A stretch of DNA of 44,168 nt from Xenococcaceae cyanobacterium MO_188.B32 (GCA_030065635.1 JASJDJ010000049.1:1-44168); one strand, 5' to 3'. Positions 1 through 9,283 are shown, numbered from the stretch's first letter. A program made the numbers and translations. Notes: a model not told the origin generated them from the sequence alone.

Positions 1-53
1 CAATTTCGTACACAGTTGTCATCATGAATGTACACAGTTAAGGTATCTGCCAT
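1..53 (-). CDS. Possible partial CDS running off the left edge
   Basis: An ATG on the minus strand at 53 opens a frame that reads 17 codons (MADTLTVYIHDDNCVRN) to the window edge without a stop. No good ribosome binding site precedes it, and nothing in the peptide is recognised. It lies inside the direct-repeat zone next to the truncated tnpB, so it could be the first codons of a gene in a neighbouring mobile element, or chance. Confidence 0.22.
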   Translation of the reverse strand, partial: MADTLTVYIHDDNCVRN

Positions 54-98
54 TACTTGAACCAACTTGATCACAAATATCTCACCTTGTACTCAGTT
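8..98. repeat. Three direct copies of GTAC(A/T)CAGTT next to the tnpB break point
   Basis: The 10-mer occurs at 8-17, 30-39 and 89-98, all in the same orientation; the third copy has T for A at one position. The third copy ends about ten bases from where the tnpB reading frame loses its family resemblance. Spaced direct repeats of this size are typical of transposase-binding sites at element ends, but only the edge of the structure is inside the window. Confidence 0.4.
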
Positions 99-836
99 GG
101 GAAAATGGACAGCTACTAGTTTAGCTATTTTTAATTGAGCTTTTTTCCAGTTATTAGAACCGATTATCTTGTTGCGGTTTAACCACTGTAATCTCGATAA
201 TCTTTTTTCATAAGACTTGTAAGCTTTTGCTCCTTCAAAAATAATCCCCGTACTCAGATAAGCTAAGGTTTTAACCCCTAAATCGACTCCTATTCTATCT
301 ACTGATTTGGGGGTATATAAGGGTTCGACTTCAATCTTATAACTGATGAACCAGCTCTCGGCTTTTCGGGAAATAGTAACGTTTTTTGGTTTATATCCCT
401 GTGGCAGTCTTTCATAAGTTCTTAGTATCCCAATTTTAGGAACTTGAATTTTAAAGTGGTCTACTACTTTAATCGTGCCATCAAGAGTAAAGCTATCATT
501 CCGTCCTTTTTTCTTGAATTTAGGAGCTTTGGATGTTTTTTTAAAGCATCTGTTCCATGCTTCTCTTAGTTGTCTTAAAGCAAACTGAGGAGCGCATTTA
601 GATGATTCGTAGTACCAAGGATTTTTTGGCTTAACTATTCCTACTAACCATTTATGCAAATCAATCCCAGAAGGGAATTTAATTTTATCTTCTGGATTTT
701 TTTGGTTATGGTCAAGTATTTGTTTAGTTAACCCCAGCCCCCAATTCCAGGCATGACGAGCAACTCCAGCGTGTTGAGCTAGTTGTGTTCGTTGCCTGTT
801 ATTTAATTTGAGTTCTGTTTTAAATCCTAGTATCAT
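93..836 (-). pseudogene. tnpB: Truncated TnpB (IS200/IS605 family), C-terminal half missing
   Basis: This is the N-terminal part of a TnpB RNA-guided nuclease, the accessory protein of IS200/IS605 and IS1341-type elements. The N-terminal helix-turn-helix/WED-type region is present. The first RuvC motif is visible as RIGVDLGVKTLA with the catalytic Asp at residue 185. The protein stops at 247 residues, against roughly 380-420 for the family. It therefore lacks the RuvC-II Glu, the zinc finger and the RuvC-III Asp, and should be nuclease-inactive. Family resemblance ends near KAQLKIAKL and the last residues (VAVHFPN) look like read-through into foreign DNA. The ATG at 836 is preferred over the upstream ATG at 866 because the extra ten residues are not family-like. 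The sequence shows no adjacent tnpA. Confidence 0.85.
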
Positions 837-880
837 GAAAACATTATACGTTATATTTCCGTACAATTAAACGGCTATAA

Positions 881-1012
881 GTAACAATTTATGATGAAGA
901 AGCATCGATTTTAGAACAATACTGTAAACAAAGTGAAAAGACTAAAACTGATGTTATTAGAGGCTATATTCGTCAACTTAAGCGAAAGATAGGTAAAGTT
1001 AGCAATAGTTAG
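881..1012 (+). pseudogene. Remnant of a CopG/RHH-like small protein
   Basis: An open frame of 43 codons begins after a stop at 878-880 and has no start codon. It reads VTIYDEEASILEQYCKQSEK and continues through TKTDVIRGYIRQLKRK to a stop at 1010-1012. The pattern (beta strand, then helix, then T-K-T-D-V-I-R helix) is that of the short ribbon-helix-helix proteins often found divergently beside tnpB in cyanobacteria. Its position 45 bp from the tnpB start fits that pairing. Lack of a start codon and of the first residues marks it as a remnant. Confidence 0.6.
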
Positions 1013-1030
1013 CATTTGGCGAACTGTTAA

Positions 1031-1155
1031 TTAACCTTTACGCTTTTTACTATCTGGTAAAAAAGTTGAGTCGATCGACATCGGCACGATAAACTCGATG
1101 TTGCCAATACCAGTAATTATTTAGGCGAATCCAGCGATCGACAGAAATTTTTTAA
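1031..1155 (-). pseudogene. Frameshifted remnant of an unrecognised gene
   Basis: One minus-strand frame reads SVDRWIRLNNYWYWQHRV then YRADVDR before running into a stop. A second frame picks up at the same place as DSTFLPDSKKRKG followed by a stop at 1031-1033. Removing four bases (one TCGA unit in the GATGTCGATCGACTC stretch) joins them into one sensible C-terminus. No start codon remains upstream, where a stop lies just before the KIS codons. The aromatic-rich composition looks protein-like, but I do not recognise the family. Confidence 0.4.
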
Positions 1156-1463
1156 ATAAGTCAACATACATATAGCTGAATACAAATAAATTTATCGGCG
1201 TTGCACAATTGAATTGATGTATGCAGTTATTTGCCTTATGACTTCTCAATTCATTGAGATACAGAGATACAAGATTCAATCTTATTTTGAAAAATTATTG
1301 TTTTAGTTTTATTCTGCTTGCTTTTTTTTAATAAACGGCATTATAAAATATCGCAACAAATTTCTGATAAAAAATCATCTAATCTTTAAATTTCGCTATC
1401 TAAATTCTCACCATAAGTAATTACACTTAAGTATAAATAACTATATCTAATGATAGATGATCT

Positions 1464-2849
1464 ATGGTTCGCATTTTAATTGCTGACGACGCTAATTTGA
1501 TTAGGCAAGCTTTAAATATTTACTTCAAGTCTGAATCAGATTTAGAGATAATTGGAACTGCTGAAAATGGAAAAATAGCCCTACAGCTAGTTGAAGAGTT
1601 AAATCCTGATATTGTCTTGATGGATATGGAAATGCCAGAAATGGACGGATTGACTGCCACCACAATCATTCGTCAGCTTTTTCCTAGAACCAAAGTATTA
1701 ATTATCAGTAGTCATAATAGTCAAGATTATATCGATAAAGCCTTAAACGCGGGAGCGAATGGCTATTTTATCAAAAATATGCCTGTAGAAGAGTTATCGG
1801 CAGCAATTAAATTGATACATAAACGAAATGTACGAATAATACCAACCTTTTCTGAGGATGAATCTTATATAGTATTGCAAGATTCTGAATCCCGTAGAAA
1901 CCAAACTGATTCAAGTTCAGAGCCAGTCTTTAATGCTAAAGAGGCAGAAAGCAACAGTCAAAAAATAGAACGAGAAAAAATTATCTCTGCGAATGCAGCC
2001 TTAAATGAGTCAACATCTTCCCGCACTAACAATTGGCAACTAGATCGGTATTGGTCAGAATTGTCATTTCTGTCATTGCTTCGTCTAAATAAAAGGTTCC
2101 TTTATATTAATTCAGCAATCGATAGAAAGGGAATTGTTTTTTTATTTATACTGGGTATGTTTGTAATGTTTGGTTTTGTTATTTTTTTAGCTAGCAAGAT
2201 CGAGTACAAAATCACAGTTAGAGCCAATGCTCAAATTTATTCTACTGGTGAAATAATTGAGGATTGGAAAAAAAAGCAAAAATCTGCCAATACGGAGACA
2301 GTTTCGCGATCGCAAATTATTACCCACACAACAGACCTCAAAGAAAAAAAAATAACTTCACAAGAGCTCAAACACGATCGACAACAATTGCAGTACCTTG
2401 ACAACAATTTACAAAATCCTCACGACCGACAATCATTAGTCCCTTCACAAGAGTTAATTACAAAGGTTTCTTCTAGTCGAGTTCCTCTTTTAATTAAAGC
2501 TTCTGTTCCTTCTCAAGATATTGCCAAGGTAGAAAAAGATCGAGAAGTTCAGTTAAAATTTTTTGCCTGTCCTTATGTTCATTATAGAACCCTTCAGGGC
2601 AAAACAATCGCGATCTATCCCAATGTCTCCCAATCTCTAAAACCAGAAGATACGCCTATCTCTAAGCAAAATGCTAATTCTGTTAGCGATACTTATGAAG
2701 TAACAATTGAACCTGCCAGTATTTCTCTCCATAAAGCTAAACACAAATGTCAATTGAAATCTGGTATGAAAGCTAAGGCAGATATTATTATTCAGGAAGA
2801 AACAATTCTAGCTTTAATTCTTCGCAAAGCTAGACTAATTCTACCTTAA
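1464..2849 (+). CDS. Response-regulator receiver fused to an HlyD-type membrane fusion protein
   Basis: Residues 1-120 are a CheY-like receiver of the NarL subtype: acidic pair D8/D9, phospho-acceptor D54 in VLMDMEMPEMDG, and conserved K104. There is no DNA-binding domain after it. A charged linker leads to one transmembrane segment at about 224-244, followed by EYKITVRANAQIYSTGEI, which resembles the start of the HlyD periplasmic part. The C-terminus (about 335-461) matches the barrel/tail of cyanobacterial HlyD adaptors for C39-peptidase-type ABC exporters, with VPLLIKASVPSQDIAKVE and a final ADIIIQEETILALILRKARL. The long alpha-helical hairpin of normal HlyD is reduced to about 60 polar residues. 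The inferred topology is receiver in the cytoplasm and barrel outside, so phosphorylation could gate or recruit an exporter. Its stop codon overlaps that of convergent ppk. Confidence 0.85.
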   Translation: MVRILIADDANLIRQALNIYFKSESDLEIIGTAENGKIALQLVEELNPDIVLMDMEMPEMDGLTATTIIRQLFPRTKVLIISSHNSQDYIDKALNAGANGYFIKNMPVEELSAAIKLIHKRNVRIIPTFSEDESYIVLQDSESRRNQTDSSSEPVFNAKEAESNSQKIEREKIISANAALNESTSSRTNNWQLDRYWSELSFLSLLRLNKRFLYINSAIDRKGIVFLFILGMFVMFGFVIFLASKIEYKITVRANAQIYSTGEIIEDWKKKQKSANTETVSRSQIITHTTDLKEKKITSQELKHDRQQLQYLDNNLQNPHDRQSLVPSQELITKVSSSRVPLLIKASVPSQDIAKVEKDREVQLKFFACPYVHYRTLQGKTIAIYPNVSQSLKPEDTPISKQNANSVSDTYEVTIEPASISLHKAKHKCQLKSGMKAKADIIIQEETILALILRKARLILP

Positions 2850-5008
2850 GCAATTCCCACTGATTGCATTGCCATTGTCATTAAAATAGAGTGAGCACTT
2901 TGTGCTTGACTATTTTCTTCAGGCTGTCTTTGAATATAGCTACCATCTGGTTGCAATTCCCAAGCCTGACGATTATCAGATAGCATAACACCTAAAATCT
3001 CTTGTAAATCTTTAGCAATTTCTGGATCGGCGATTGGCGTAACAGCTTCTACTCGTCTACTAAGATTACGTTTCATCCAATCTGCACTACCAATATATAG
3101 TTCCTCTTCACCATTGTTGTAAAAATAGAAAATGCGTGAATGTTCTAAAAAACGACCGATAATACTAATTACGCGGATATTATCGCTTACTCCTTTAATA
3201 CCAGGACGTAAACAACATATTCCCCTGACAATCAAATCGATTTGTACCCCTGCATTAGAAGCTTCATAGAGAGTAGCAATAACTTCTTGGTCTACTAATG
3301 AATTCATTTTGGCAATAATCCGTCCCGTACCCTTATGTTTGCAGTTGTCTATTTCTCTATGGATCATTGCAAGAGTGCGATCGCGTAAACTAACTGGAGC
3401 AACTAATAATTGACGATAAGATTTTTGCCGAGAATAACCAGTCAAGAAATTAAATAAATCGGTTAAATCTGCTCCTAAATCTTCTCGACAGCTTATAATT
3501 CCTAGATCGGTATAGAGTTTAGCAGTTTTAGGATTGTAATTTCCCGTACCGATATGAACATAACGGCGAATCTTGTTTTCTTCTTGCCGTACGACCAGAG
3601 ATATTTTGGTGTGAGTTTTCAATCCTACCAAACCATAAACAACATGAACTCCAGACTTTTCTAGTTTTCTTGCCCAATTAATATTATTTTCTTCATCAAA
3701 ACGGGCTTTTAACTCTACTAATACGGATACTTGCTTACCGTTTTCTGCTGCCGTAATTAAAGCTTTGAGAATTGGTGAGTCTCCCGAGGTACGGTAGAGA
3801 GTCATTTTGATTGCCAAAACGTGAGGATCGTAAGCAGCCTGAGTCAGAAAACGTTGTACTGTGCCACTAAAAGAATGATAAGGATGATGAACTAAGAGGT
3901 CTCCATCCCGAATAATGCTAAAAAAGTCGTCTCCGTCTTCCACCTCATTGGTGAGGTTAATATCTTGTAATCGATTCAGTCTGGGGGGAATTACGGGAGA
4001 CCAAGGACGGTCTTTTAATTCTGGCAAAGGCAATGCCATAAAAGACATCAAATCGCCTAAGCCTAGTAAGCCATCGATATCATAAATATCTTCTTCTGCT
4101 AAAGCTAACTCTCTTTTAATCATCGAGCGGACATCATCCGGAGTACCCGCTTGAATTTCTAGTCTTACCGCAGATCTGCCAATCCGACGTTTATACAATT
4201 CTTGTTCGATCGCCAAGAGTAAATCATCTGCTTCGTCTTCCTCTACTGCTAAATCTGCGTTACGAGTCACCCGAAAAGCATAACATTCCATGATATTCAT
4301 ACCAGGAAATAGATACTCCAAATTGTGAGCGATCGCTTGTTCTAAAGGTACGCCAGTCCAAACTGATACTTTTCCTTTTTGTCGCTGACGTAACTCTTCT
4401 GGAAAAGGAACAAAACGAGGTAAGACTTTAGGTACTTTTACTCGGGCAAATAGCTCTTCTTCTGTATCTGGGTCTTTGACTACTACGGCTAAATTAAGAC
4501 TGAGATTAGAAATATAGGGAAAAGGATGAGAAGGATCTACCGCTAGAGGAGTGAGAACGGGAAATATATGTTCTTCAAAAAATCTATCTATATAATTTTT
4601 TTGTTCTTGGTTGAGATCGACGTAATCGAGAAGATGAATACCATGATTGGTTAATTTCGCCTTTAAAACTCGTTCAAAATGTTGATGTTGTTTTTCGATT
4701 AAAGGAAGAAGACGATCGTTAATATCCTTTAGTTGTTGAGCTGGAGTACGACCATCAGCCGTTAAATTGGTTACTCCTGCTTCTAGCTGCTGCTTTAAGC
4801 CTGCTACTCGCACCATGAAAAACTCGTCTAAGTTGGCACTAAAGATTGCCATAAACTTAAGACGTTCTAATAAGGGGGTACGTTCGTCCAGTGCTTCGTG
4901 TAAAACTCTATAGTTAAACTCTAGCCAACTTAATTCACGATTAAAGTAATATTTAGGGTCATTGAGATCGATTTGCTTAGCACTAGCTTTAGTGTTAGTA
5001 GTAGTCAT
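2846..5008 (-). CDS. ppk: Polyphosphate kinase 1
   Basis: PPK1 reversibly transfers the gamma phosphate of ATP to growing polyphosphate through a phosphohistidine intermediate. The 720-residue length is normal. All four domains are evident: the N-terminal region with FNRELSWLEFNYRVL at 22-36, the head domain, and the two phospholipase-D-like catalytic domains. The autophosphorylated histidine is H466 in LKTHTKISLVV. The second active-site histidine is H485 in YVHIGTGNYNPKTA, with the same 19-residue spacing as in E. coli PPK. The nucleotide/phosphate-binding stretches HHPYHSF and IKMTLYRTSGDSPI are present. A purine-rich GGAGGG lies just upstream of the ATG. The neighbours are two membrane-linked receiver proteins and a pstB remnant, which suggests a phosphate-related locus. 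Confidence 0.97.
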   Translation of the reverse strand: MTTTNTKASAKQIDLNDPKYYFNRELSWLEFNYRVLHEALDERTPLLERLKFMAIFSANLDEFFMVRVAGLKQQLEAGVTNLTADGRTPAQQLKDINDRLLPLIEKQHQHFERVLKAKLTNHGIHLLDYVDLNQEQKNYIDRFFEEHIFPVLTPLAVDPSHPFPYISNLSLNLAVVVKDPDTEEELFARVKVPKVLPRFVPFPEELRQRQKGKVSVWTGVPLEQAIAHNLEYLFPGMNIMECYAFRVTRNADLAVEEDEADDLLLAIEQELYKRRIGRSAVRLEIQAGTPDDVRSMIKRELALAEEDIYDIDGLLGLGDLMSFMALPLPELKDRPWSPVIPPRLNRLQDINLTNEVEDGDDFFSIIRDGDLLVHHPYHSFSGTVQRFLTQAAYDPHVLAIKMTLYRTSGDSPILKALITAAENGKQVSVLVELKARFDEENNINWARKLEKSGVHVVYGLVGLKTHTKISLVVRQEENKIRRYVHIGTGNYNPKTAKLYTDLGIISCREDLGADLTDLFNFLTGYSRQKSYRQLLVAPVSLRDRTLAMIHREIDNCKHKGTGRIIAKMNSLVDQEVIATLYEASNAGVQIDLIVRGICCLRPGIKGVSDNIRVISIIGRFLEHSRIFYFYNNGEEELYIGSADWMKRNLSRRVEAVTPIADPEIAKDLQEILGVMLSDNRQAWELQPDGSYIQRQPEENSQAQSAHSILMTMAMQSVGIA

Positions 5009-5075
5009 GGCTATTTTTACCTTTTCCCTCCACTCAAACGAGGTATATAGTAATTATGCCAGAAATCTATTCTAT

Positions 5076-5813
5076 TTAGAGATTAATTAAGAGCGAAAAA
5101 GTTGCTAAAGCTAAAAGAATTAAAAAACAAATTACTTGTAATTTAGAAACACGAGCCACATTTTTTTCTAACTTTTTTAAGCGATGAGATATCCCATCTA
5201 CTTCAAACTGAATATTAGGATCGGTATTAATTAAAAAACCCTTGTGTCTATCTAGGGTTTTCTCTACTTTTTTTATAGTTTCTCGCTCTATTTCTTGTTT
5301 CACTACAACAAATTGACTATTTATTTTTTCTAAGTTTTGTGATTGGATCTCTACTTCTTGTTTTAAACGTGAAACTTCATCAATATCCGATTCTAGTTTG
5401 AGAATTTTGTAAATATATTTTTCTACTAATTCTAGTCCTAGTTGAAAATATCCTTTATGGACTTGTCGGATGGCATTAATTAGTTCTTCAGCGGGAGCCG
5501 TTTTGAGTAAATATCCTTTAGCACCATTTTGTAAGGATTGATTTAGATGTCGATCGTTGTCATGAACTGTAAGTATTAAAACTTTGGTATTAACAAATCT
5601 ATCCGTTATTATTTTGGTAGCAGCTAAACCATCCATAACGGGCATTTCTATATCCATCAAAACTACATCGGGCTGTAGACTGGATATTTGGTCAATAGCT
5701 TCTTGCCCATTAACTGCAAATCCCACTATATTTATATTAGATTCTGTTTTAAGATGAGATTCTAGAATTGTATGGATAGTCTTTTGATCGTCAACAATAA
5801 GAACATCGATCAT
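5076..5813 (-). CDS. Receiver domain, coiled coil, C-terminal membrane anchor
   Basis: Residues 1-120 form a receiver with D8/D9, phospho-acceptor D54 (VVLMDIEMPVMDG) and K104, at the same positions as the receiver of the HlyD fusion on the other side of ppk. A NarL-type helix-turn-helix is absent. Residues about 135-190 are a heptad-rich coiled coil, and a single hydrophobic segment at about 226-245 (LQVICFLILLALATFSLLIN) ends the protein. This is a tail-anchored response regulator with no recognised output domain. It is probably a membrane scaffold or partner for another protein, possibly the receiver-HlyD protein. It lies 67 bp upstream of ppk on the same strand, so the two may be co-transcribed. 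Confidence 0.8.
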   Translation of the reverse strand: MIDVLIVDDQKTIHTILESHLKTESNINIVGFAVNGQEAIDQISSLQPDVVLMDIEMPVMDGLAATKIITDRFVNTKVLILTVHDNDRHLNQSLQNGAKGYLLKTAPAEELINAIRQVHKGYFQLGLELVEKYIYKILKLESDIDEVSRLKQEVEIQSQNLEKINSQFVVVKQEIERETIKKVEKTLDRHKGFLINTDPNIQFEVDGISHRLKKLEKNVARVSKLQVICFLILLALATFSLLINL

Positions 5814-5976
5814 AAGTTATGGAGATAAATACTATATATAAAAATAAGCGTTTCCCATATTATGGTAATTAAGCATCTAAGTATTTGCACGGAAATTTAC
5901 ATATTTTTTACAATTACCCATATAAGTAAAATTACGTAGTTTTATTCTTAGAACAAACAAACTATCCGTTAATTTA

Positions 5977-6180
5977 CTAAAGTATTTTTTTGAAACCATA
6001 GGCAGCTAATCCTACTACAGCACCCGCTGCTGCTAGAGGAATTAAGCCCATACCTATAGCAATTTCTGCTACTGCTAAACCAATACCACCAACAGCAGCA
6101 GAAACACCTGCACCTGCTACTAATCCACTACCGGCGAATATTACTGCCTCTAAACGGTCTTTATTTTTATTGTTAGCCAT
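5977..6180 (-). CDS. Small glycine/alanine-rich hydrophobic protein
   Basis: A 67-residue protein beginning MANNKNKDRLE, then two long hydrophobic stretches rich in Gly and Ala (AGSGLVAGAGVSAAVGGIGL and AAAGAVVGLAAYGFKKIL). The G-x-x-x-G spacing resembles glycine-zipper membrane peptides and some bacteriocin-like peptides. No double-glycine leader is visible. The ATG at 6180 is preferred over the upstream one at 6195 because an AGAG sits just before it. It is in the same direction as the tail-anchored receiver and ppk. Function is unknown; a role as cargo or membrane partner of the HlyD-like protein is only a guess from proximity. Confidence 0.6.
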   Translation of the reverse strand: MANNKNKDRLEAVIFAGSGLVAGAGVSAAVGGIGLAVAEIAIGMGLIPLAAAGAVVGLAAYGFKKIL

Positions 6181-6443
6181 TACTCTAAAAATCAATCAAT
6201 TTGTCTGCCTGGAATTTATATTTAATAAATTATCATGAGCCAAATAATTAATTAATACATTACCAGTAGTTTCAGATGAATTTCATCTAATCTTTAATTG
6301 AGATCCCGCTCCAGTAATAGTTTAGATACAAATGCCTAAAATATCGCTCGCTTACATACAAATATGTAAATAAATTTTTCTCTTACTTACTTTTTTTGCG
6401 CTATTTGAAGTGGTCAGATAGCGCATTTCTAATTGAGTGAAAG
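6181..6443. other. Intergenic stretch with two inverted repeats
   Basis: No coding frame is supported here. There is a perfect 15-bp palindrome AGATGAATTTCATCT at 6274-6288, about 95 bp upstream of the small hydrophobic gene, which could be an operator. A hairpin GCGCTAT(13 nt)ATAGCGC at 6398-6424 lies 20 bp beyond the pstB remnant stop. Neither has a T-run in the right place to be a terminator of a visible gene. Confidence 0.4.
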
Positions 6444-6563
6444 TTAGCCAATTCTTCCGCTAATATAATCCTTAGTTTGTTTTTTGGCAGGTTGAGCAAA
6501 AACTTCTTTAGTCAGACCAAATTCTACTAACTCACCTAAATACATAAAAGCTGTATAGTCAGA
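6444..6563 (-). pseudogene. pstB: C-terminal remnant of phosphate ABC transporter ATPase PstB
   Basis: An in-frame stretch of 39 codons reads [20 protein letters not shown] and then [19 protein letters not shown] before a stop at 6444-6446. This is the typical end of PstB (phosphate import ATPase), directly after the switch-histidine region. Upstream of the Ser codon the frame continues but no longer resembles PstB. No Walker motifs or other pst genes are nearby. It is a deletion relic and should not be functional. Confidence 0.8.
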
Positions 6564-6721
6564 AAAAAAATGATTTAAATGTAAAATATATGACAATTAA
6601 AGGGAAGAGAGATCGGGGCAAACGCATCTAAATTATCTTGGTAAACTTCCGATTATATAAATCAAAAGAGCGAGGGGGAACCTGTCACCAAAAATTACGA
6701 TTGCTGACTATTTTGCGTCTT

Positions 6722-6762
6722 TTTAGATGGAATTACTTAGCATATAAAATGCTACATCTAAA
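6722..6762 (+). promoter_or_regulatory. Two-tier hairpin in the leader of the PD-(D/E)XK gene
   Basis: TTTAGATG at 6722-6729 pairs perfectly with CATCTAAA at 6755-6762. Directly inside it TAGCAT (6738-6743) pairs with ATGCTA (6749-6754) around a five-base loop, leaving an eight-base bulge. It ends 41 bp before the start codon at 6804. No T-run follows, so it is not an ordinary terminator. A role in translation or RNA stability is possible. Confidence 0.4.
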
Positions 6763-6803
6763 GAATCTATTAAAATAAAGAAACAAAGACTATTGGCTCA
6801 TCA

Positions 6804-7589
6804 ATGATTTTTAAAGATCGATCGTCTTTAATCCGTTTGTCTCAAGGACATCTAAATCTAATAGCTACCTGTCCCCCTAGATTTCAACAAATATATCTCG
6901 AACAATTACATTCTCCCCTTAATCCCGAACAACAAGAAAAACAAACTTGGGGAACTCGCTTTCATCTATTGATGCAACAGAGAGAATTAGGATTACCCCT
7001 CGAATCTCTTTTAATAGAAGAACCAGAATTACATCACTCTTTGGCTGCCTTAATTAAAGCTGCACCAGAAATTTTACTACCAGCACGAGATATTCGCGCA
7101 GCAGAACACTCTCGTACTCTTAGCTTTAATAACTATTTGTTGACTGTTATTTACGATTTGTTGATAGTAAATAAAGAAGCAGCCAAAATTTTAGACTGGA
7201 AAACCTATCTAAAACCACCAAATAAAAAGAAACTAGCAAATAATTGGCAAACTCGCCTTTATATGTACGTTTTAGCCGAAACTTCTGACTATTTACCCGA
7301 ACAAATTTCTTTTACCTATTGGTTCGTCAAACTACCGCATCAACCCCAAAGTCTTACTTTTACCTACAATAGCCAACAACATCAACAAAATAAACAAGAT
7401 TTAGCTGAATTACTAAATCAACTAGACAGATGGTTAGATGATTATCAAAACAAAGAAATTCCCTTTCCTCATCGAGTCAATTGTGAGACAAATTGCCCCT
7501 ATCATCAATTCTTTCTGAGTAGTGAAGAGAGCAAAAACCAGAGCGAGACATCAAATTTAATTACTGAAATCGAAGAAATCCCGATCTAA
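6804..7589 (+). CDS. PD-(D/E)XK nuclease superfamily protein (RecB/Cas4-like)
   Basis: A 261-residue protein with the spaced motifs of the PD-(D/E)XK fold: E101 in AAEHSRTL, D118 in VIYDLL, the core D131-W-K133-T, and the RecB-type Q149...Y153 (QTRLYMYVL). Three cysteines, C23 near the N-terminus and C227/C231 (NCETNCPYHQF) near the C-terminus, recall the iron-sulfur cluster cysteines of Cas4/AddB-type nucleases, although one of four is not obvious. No cas genes or CRISPR repeats are in the window, so a Cas4 role is not supported. It is probably a stand-alone nuclease in DNA repair. It is transcribed toward atpD, 170 bp upstream of it. Confidence 0.75.
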   Translation: MIFKDRSSLIRLSQGHLNLIATCPPRFQQIYLEQLHSPLNPEQQEKQTWGTRFHLLMQQRELGLPLESLLIEEPELHHSLAALIKAAPEILLPARDIRAAEHSRTLSFNNYLLTVIYDLLIVNKEAAKILDWKTYLKPPNKKKLANNWQTRLYMYVLAETSDYLPEQISFTYWFVKLPHQPQSLTFTYNSQQHQQNKQDLAELLNQLDRWLDDYQNKEIPFPHRVNCETNCPYHQFFLSSEESKNQSETSNLITEIEEIPI

Positions 7590-7756
7590 TTGGTATCAGT
7601 TCCGAATTTGCAGACTATAGTGATTACTACTTTCCAGAATTGATCTTAAGAAGATTCAATAAAATGATAATCTAGAGCATGGCGAATTTTTAGACTAACT
7701 TAAGGATTTCTCTGCCTTAATACTTTTATAAATAGCTAACCACCAAGTAGACGTAA

Positions 7757-9211
<1,455 letters not shown>

Positions 9212-9223
9212 TTGTCAGTTAAT

Positions 9224-9267
9224 AGTGAACGGTAAACAGTGAAAATTTAATCTGTTTACTGCTCACT
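9224..9267. repeat. Imperfect inverted repeat after atpD
   Basis: AGTGAACGGTAAACAG at 9224-9239 is nearly the reverse complement of CTGTTTACTGCTCACT at 9252-9267 (14 of 16 pairs). It would fold into a hairpin just 12 bases after the atpD stop. There is no T-run after it. It may stabilise the atpD message or trim expression of atpC. Confidence 0.5.
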
Positions 9268-9283
9268 GTTATTTCTCAAAGCT

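Noticed and set aside
1375-6297. The 15-mer TCATCTAATCTTTAA occurs at 1375-1389 and 6283-6297, upstream of the receiver-HlyD gene and of the small hydrophobic gene.
   Set aside because: The two copies have opposite orientation relative to their genes, and a 15-base AT-rich match is expected about by chance in 44 kb.
6804-7589. Cas4 of a CRISPR system.
   Set aside because: The fold and cysteines are similar, but there is no cas gene or repeat array, and the neighbour is the ATP synthase unit.
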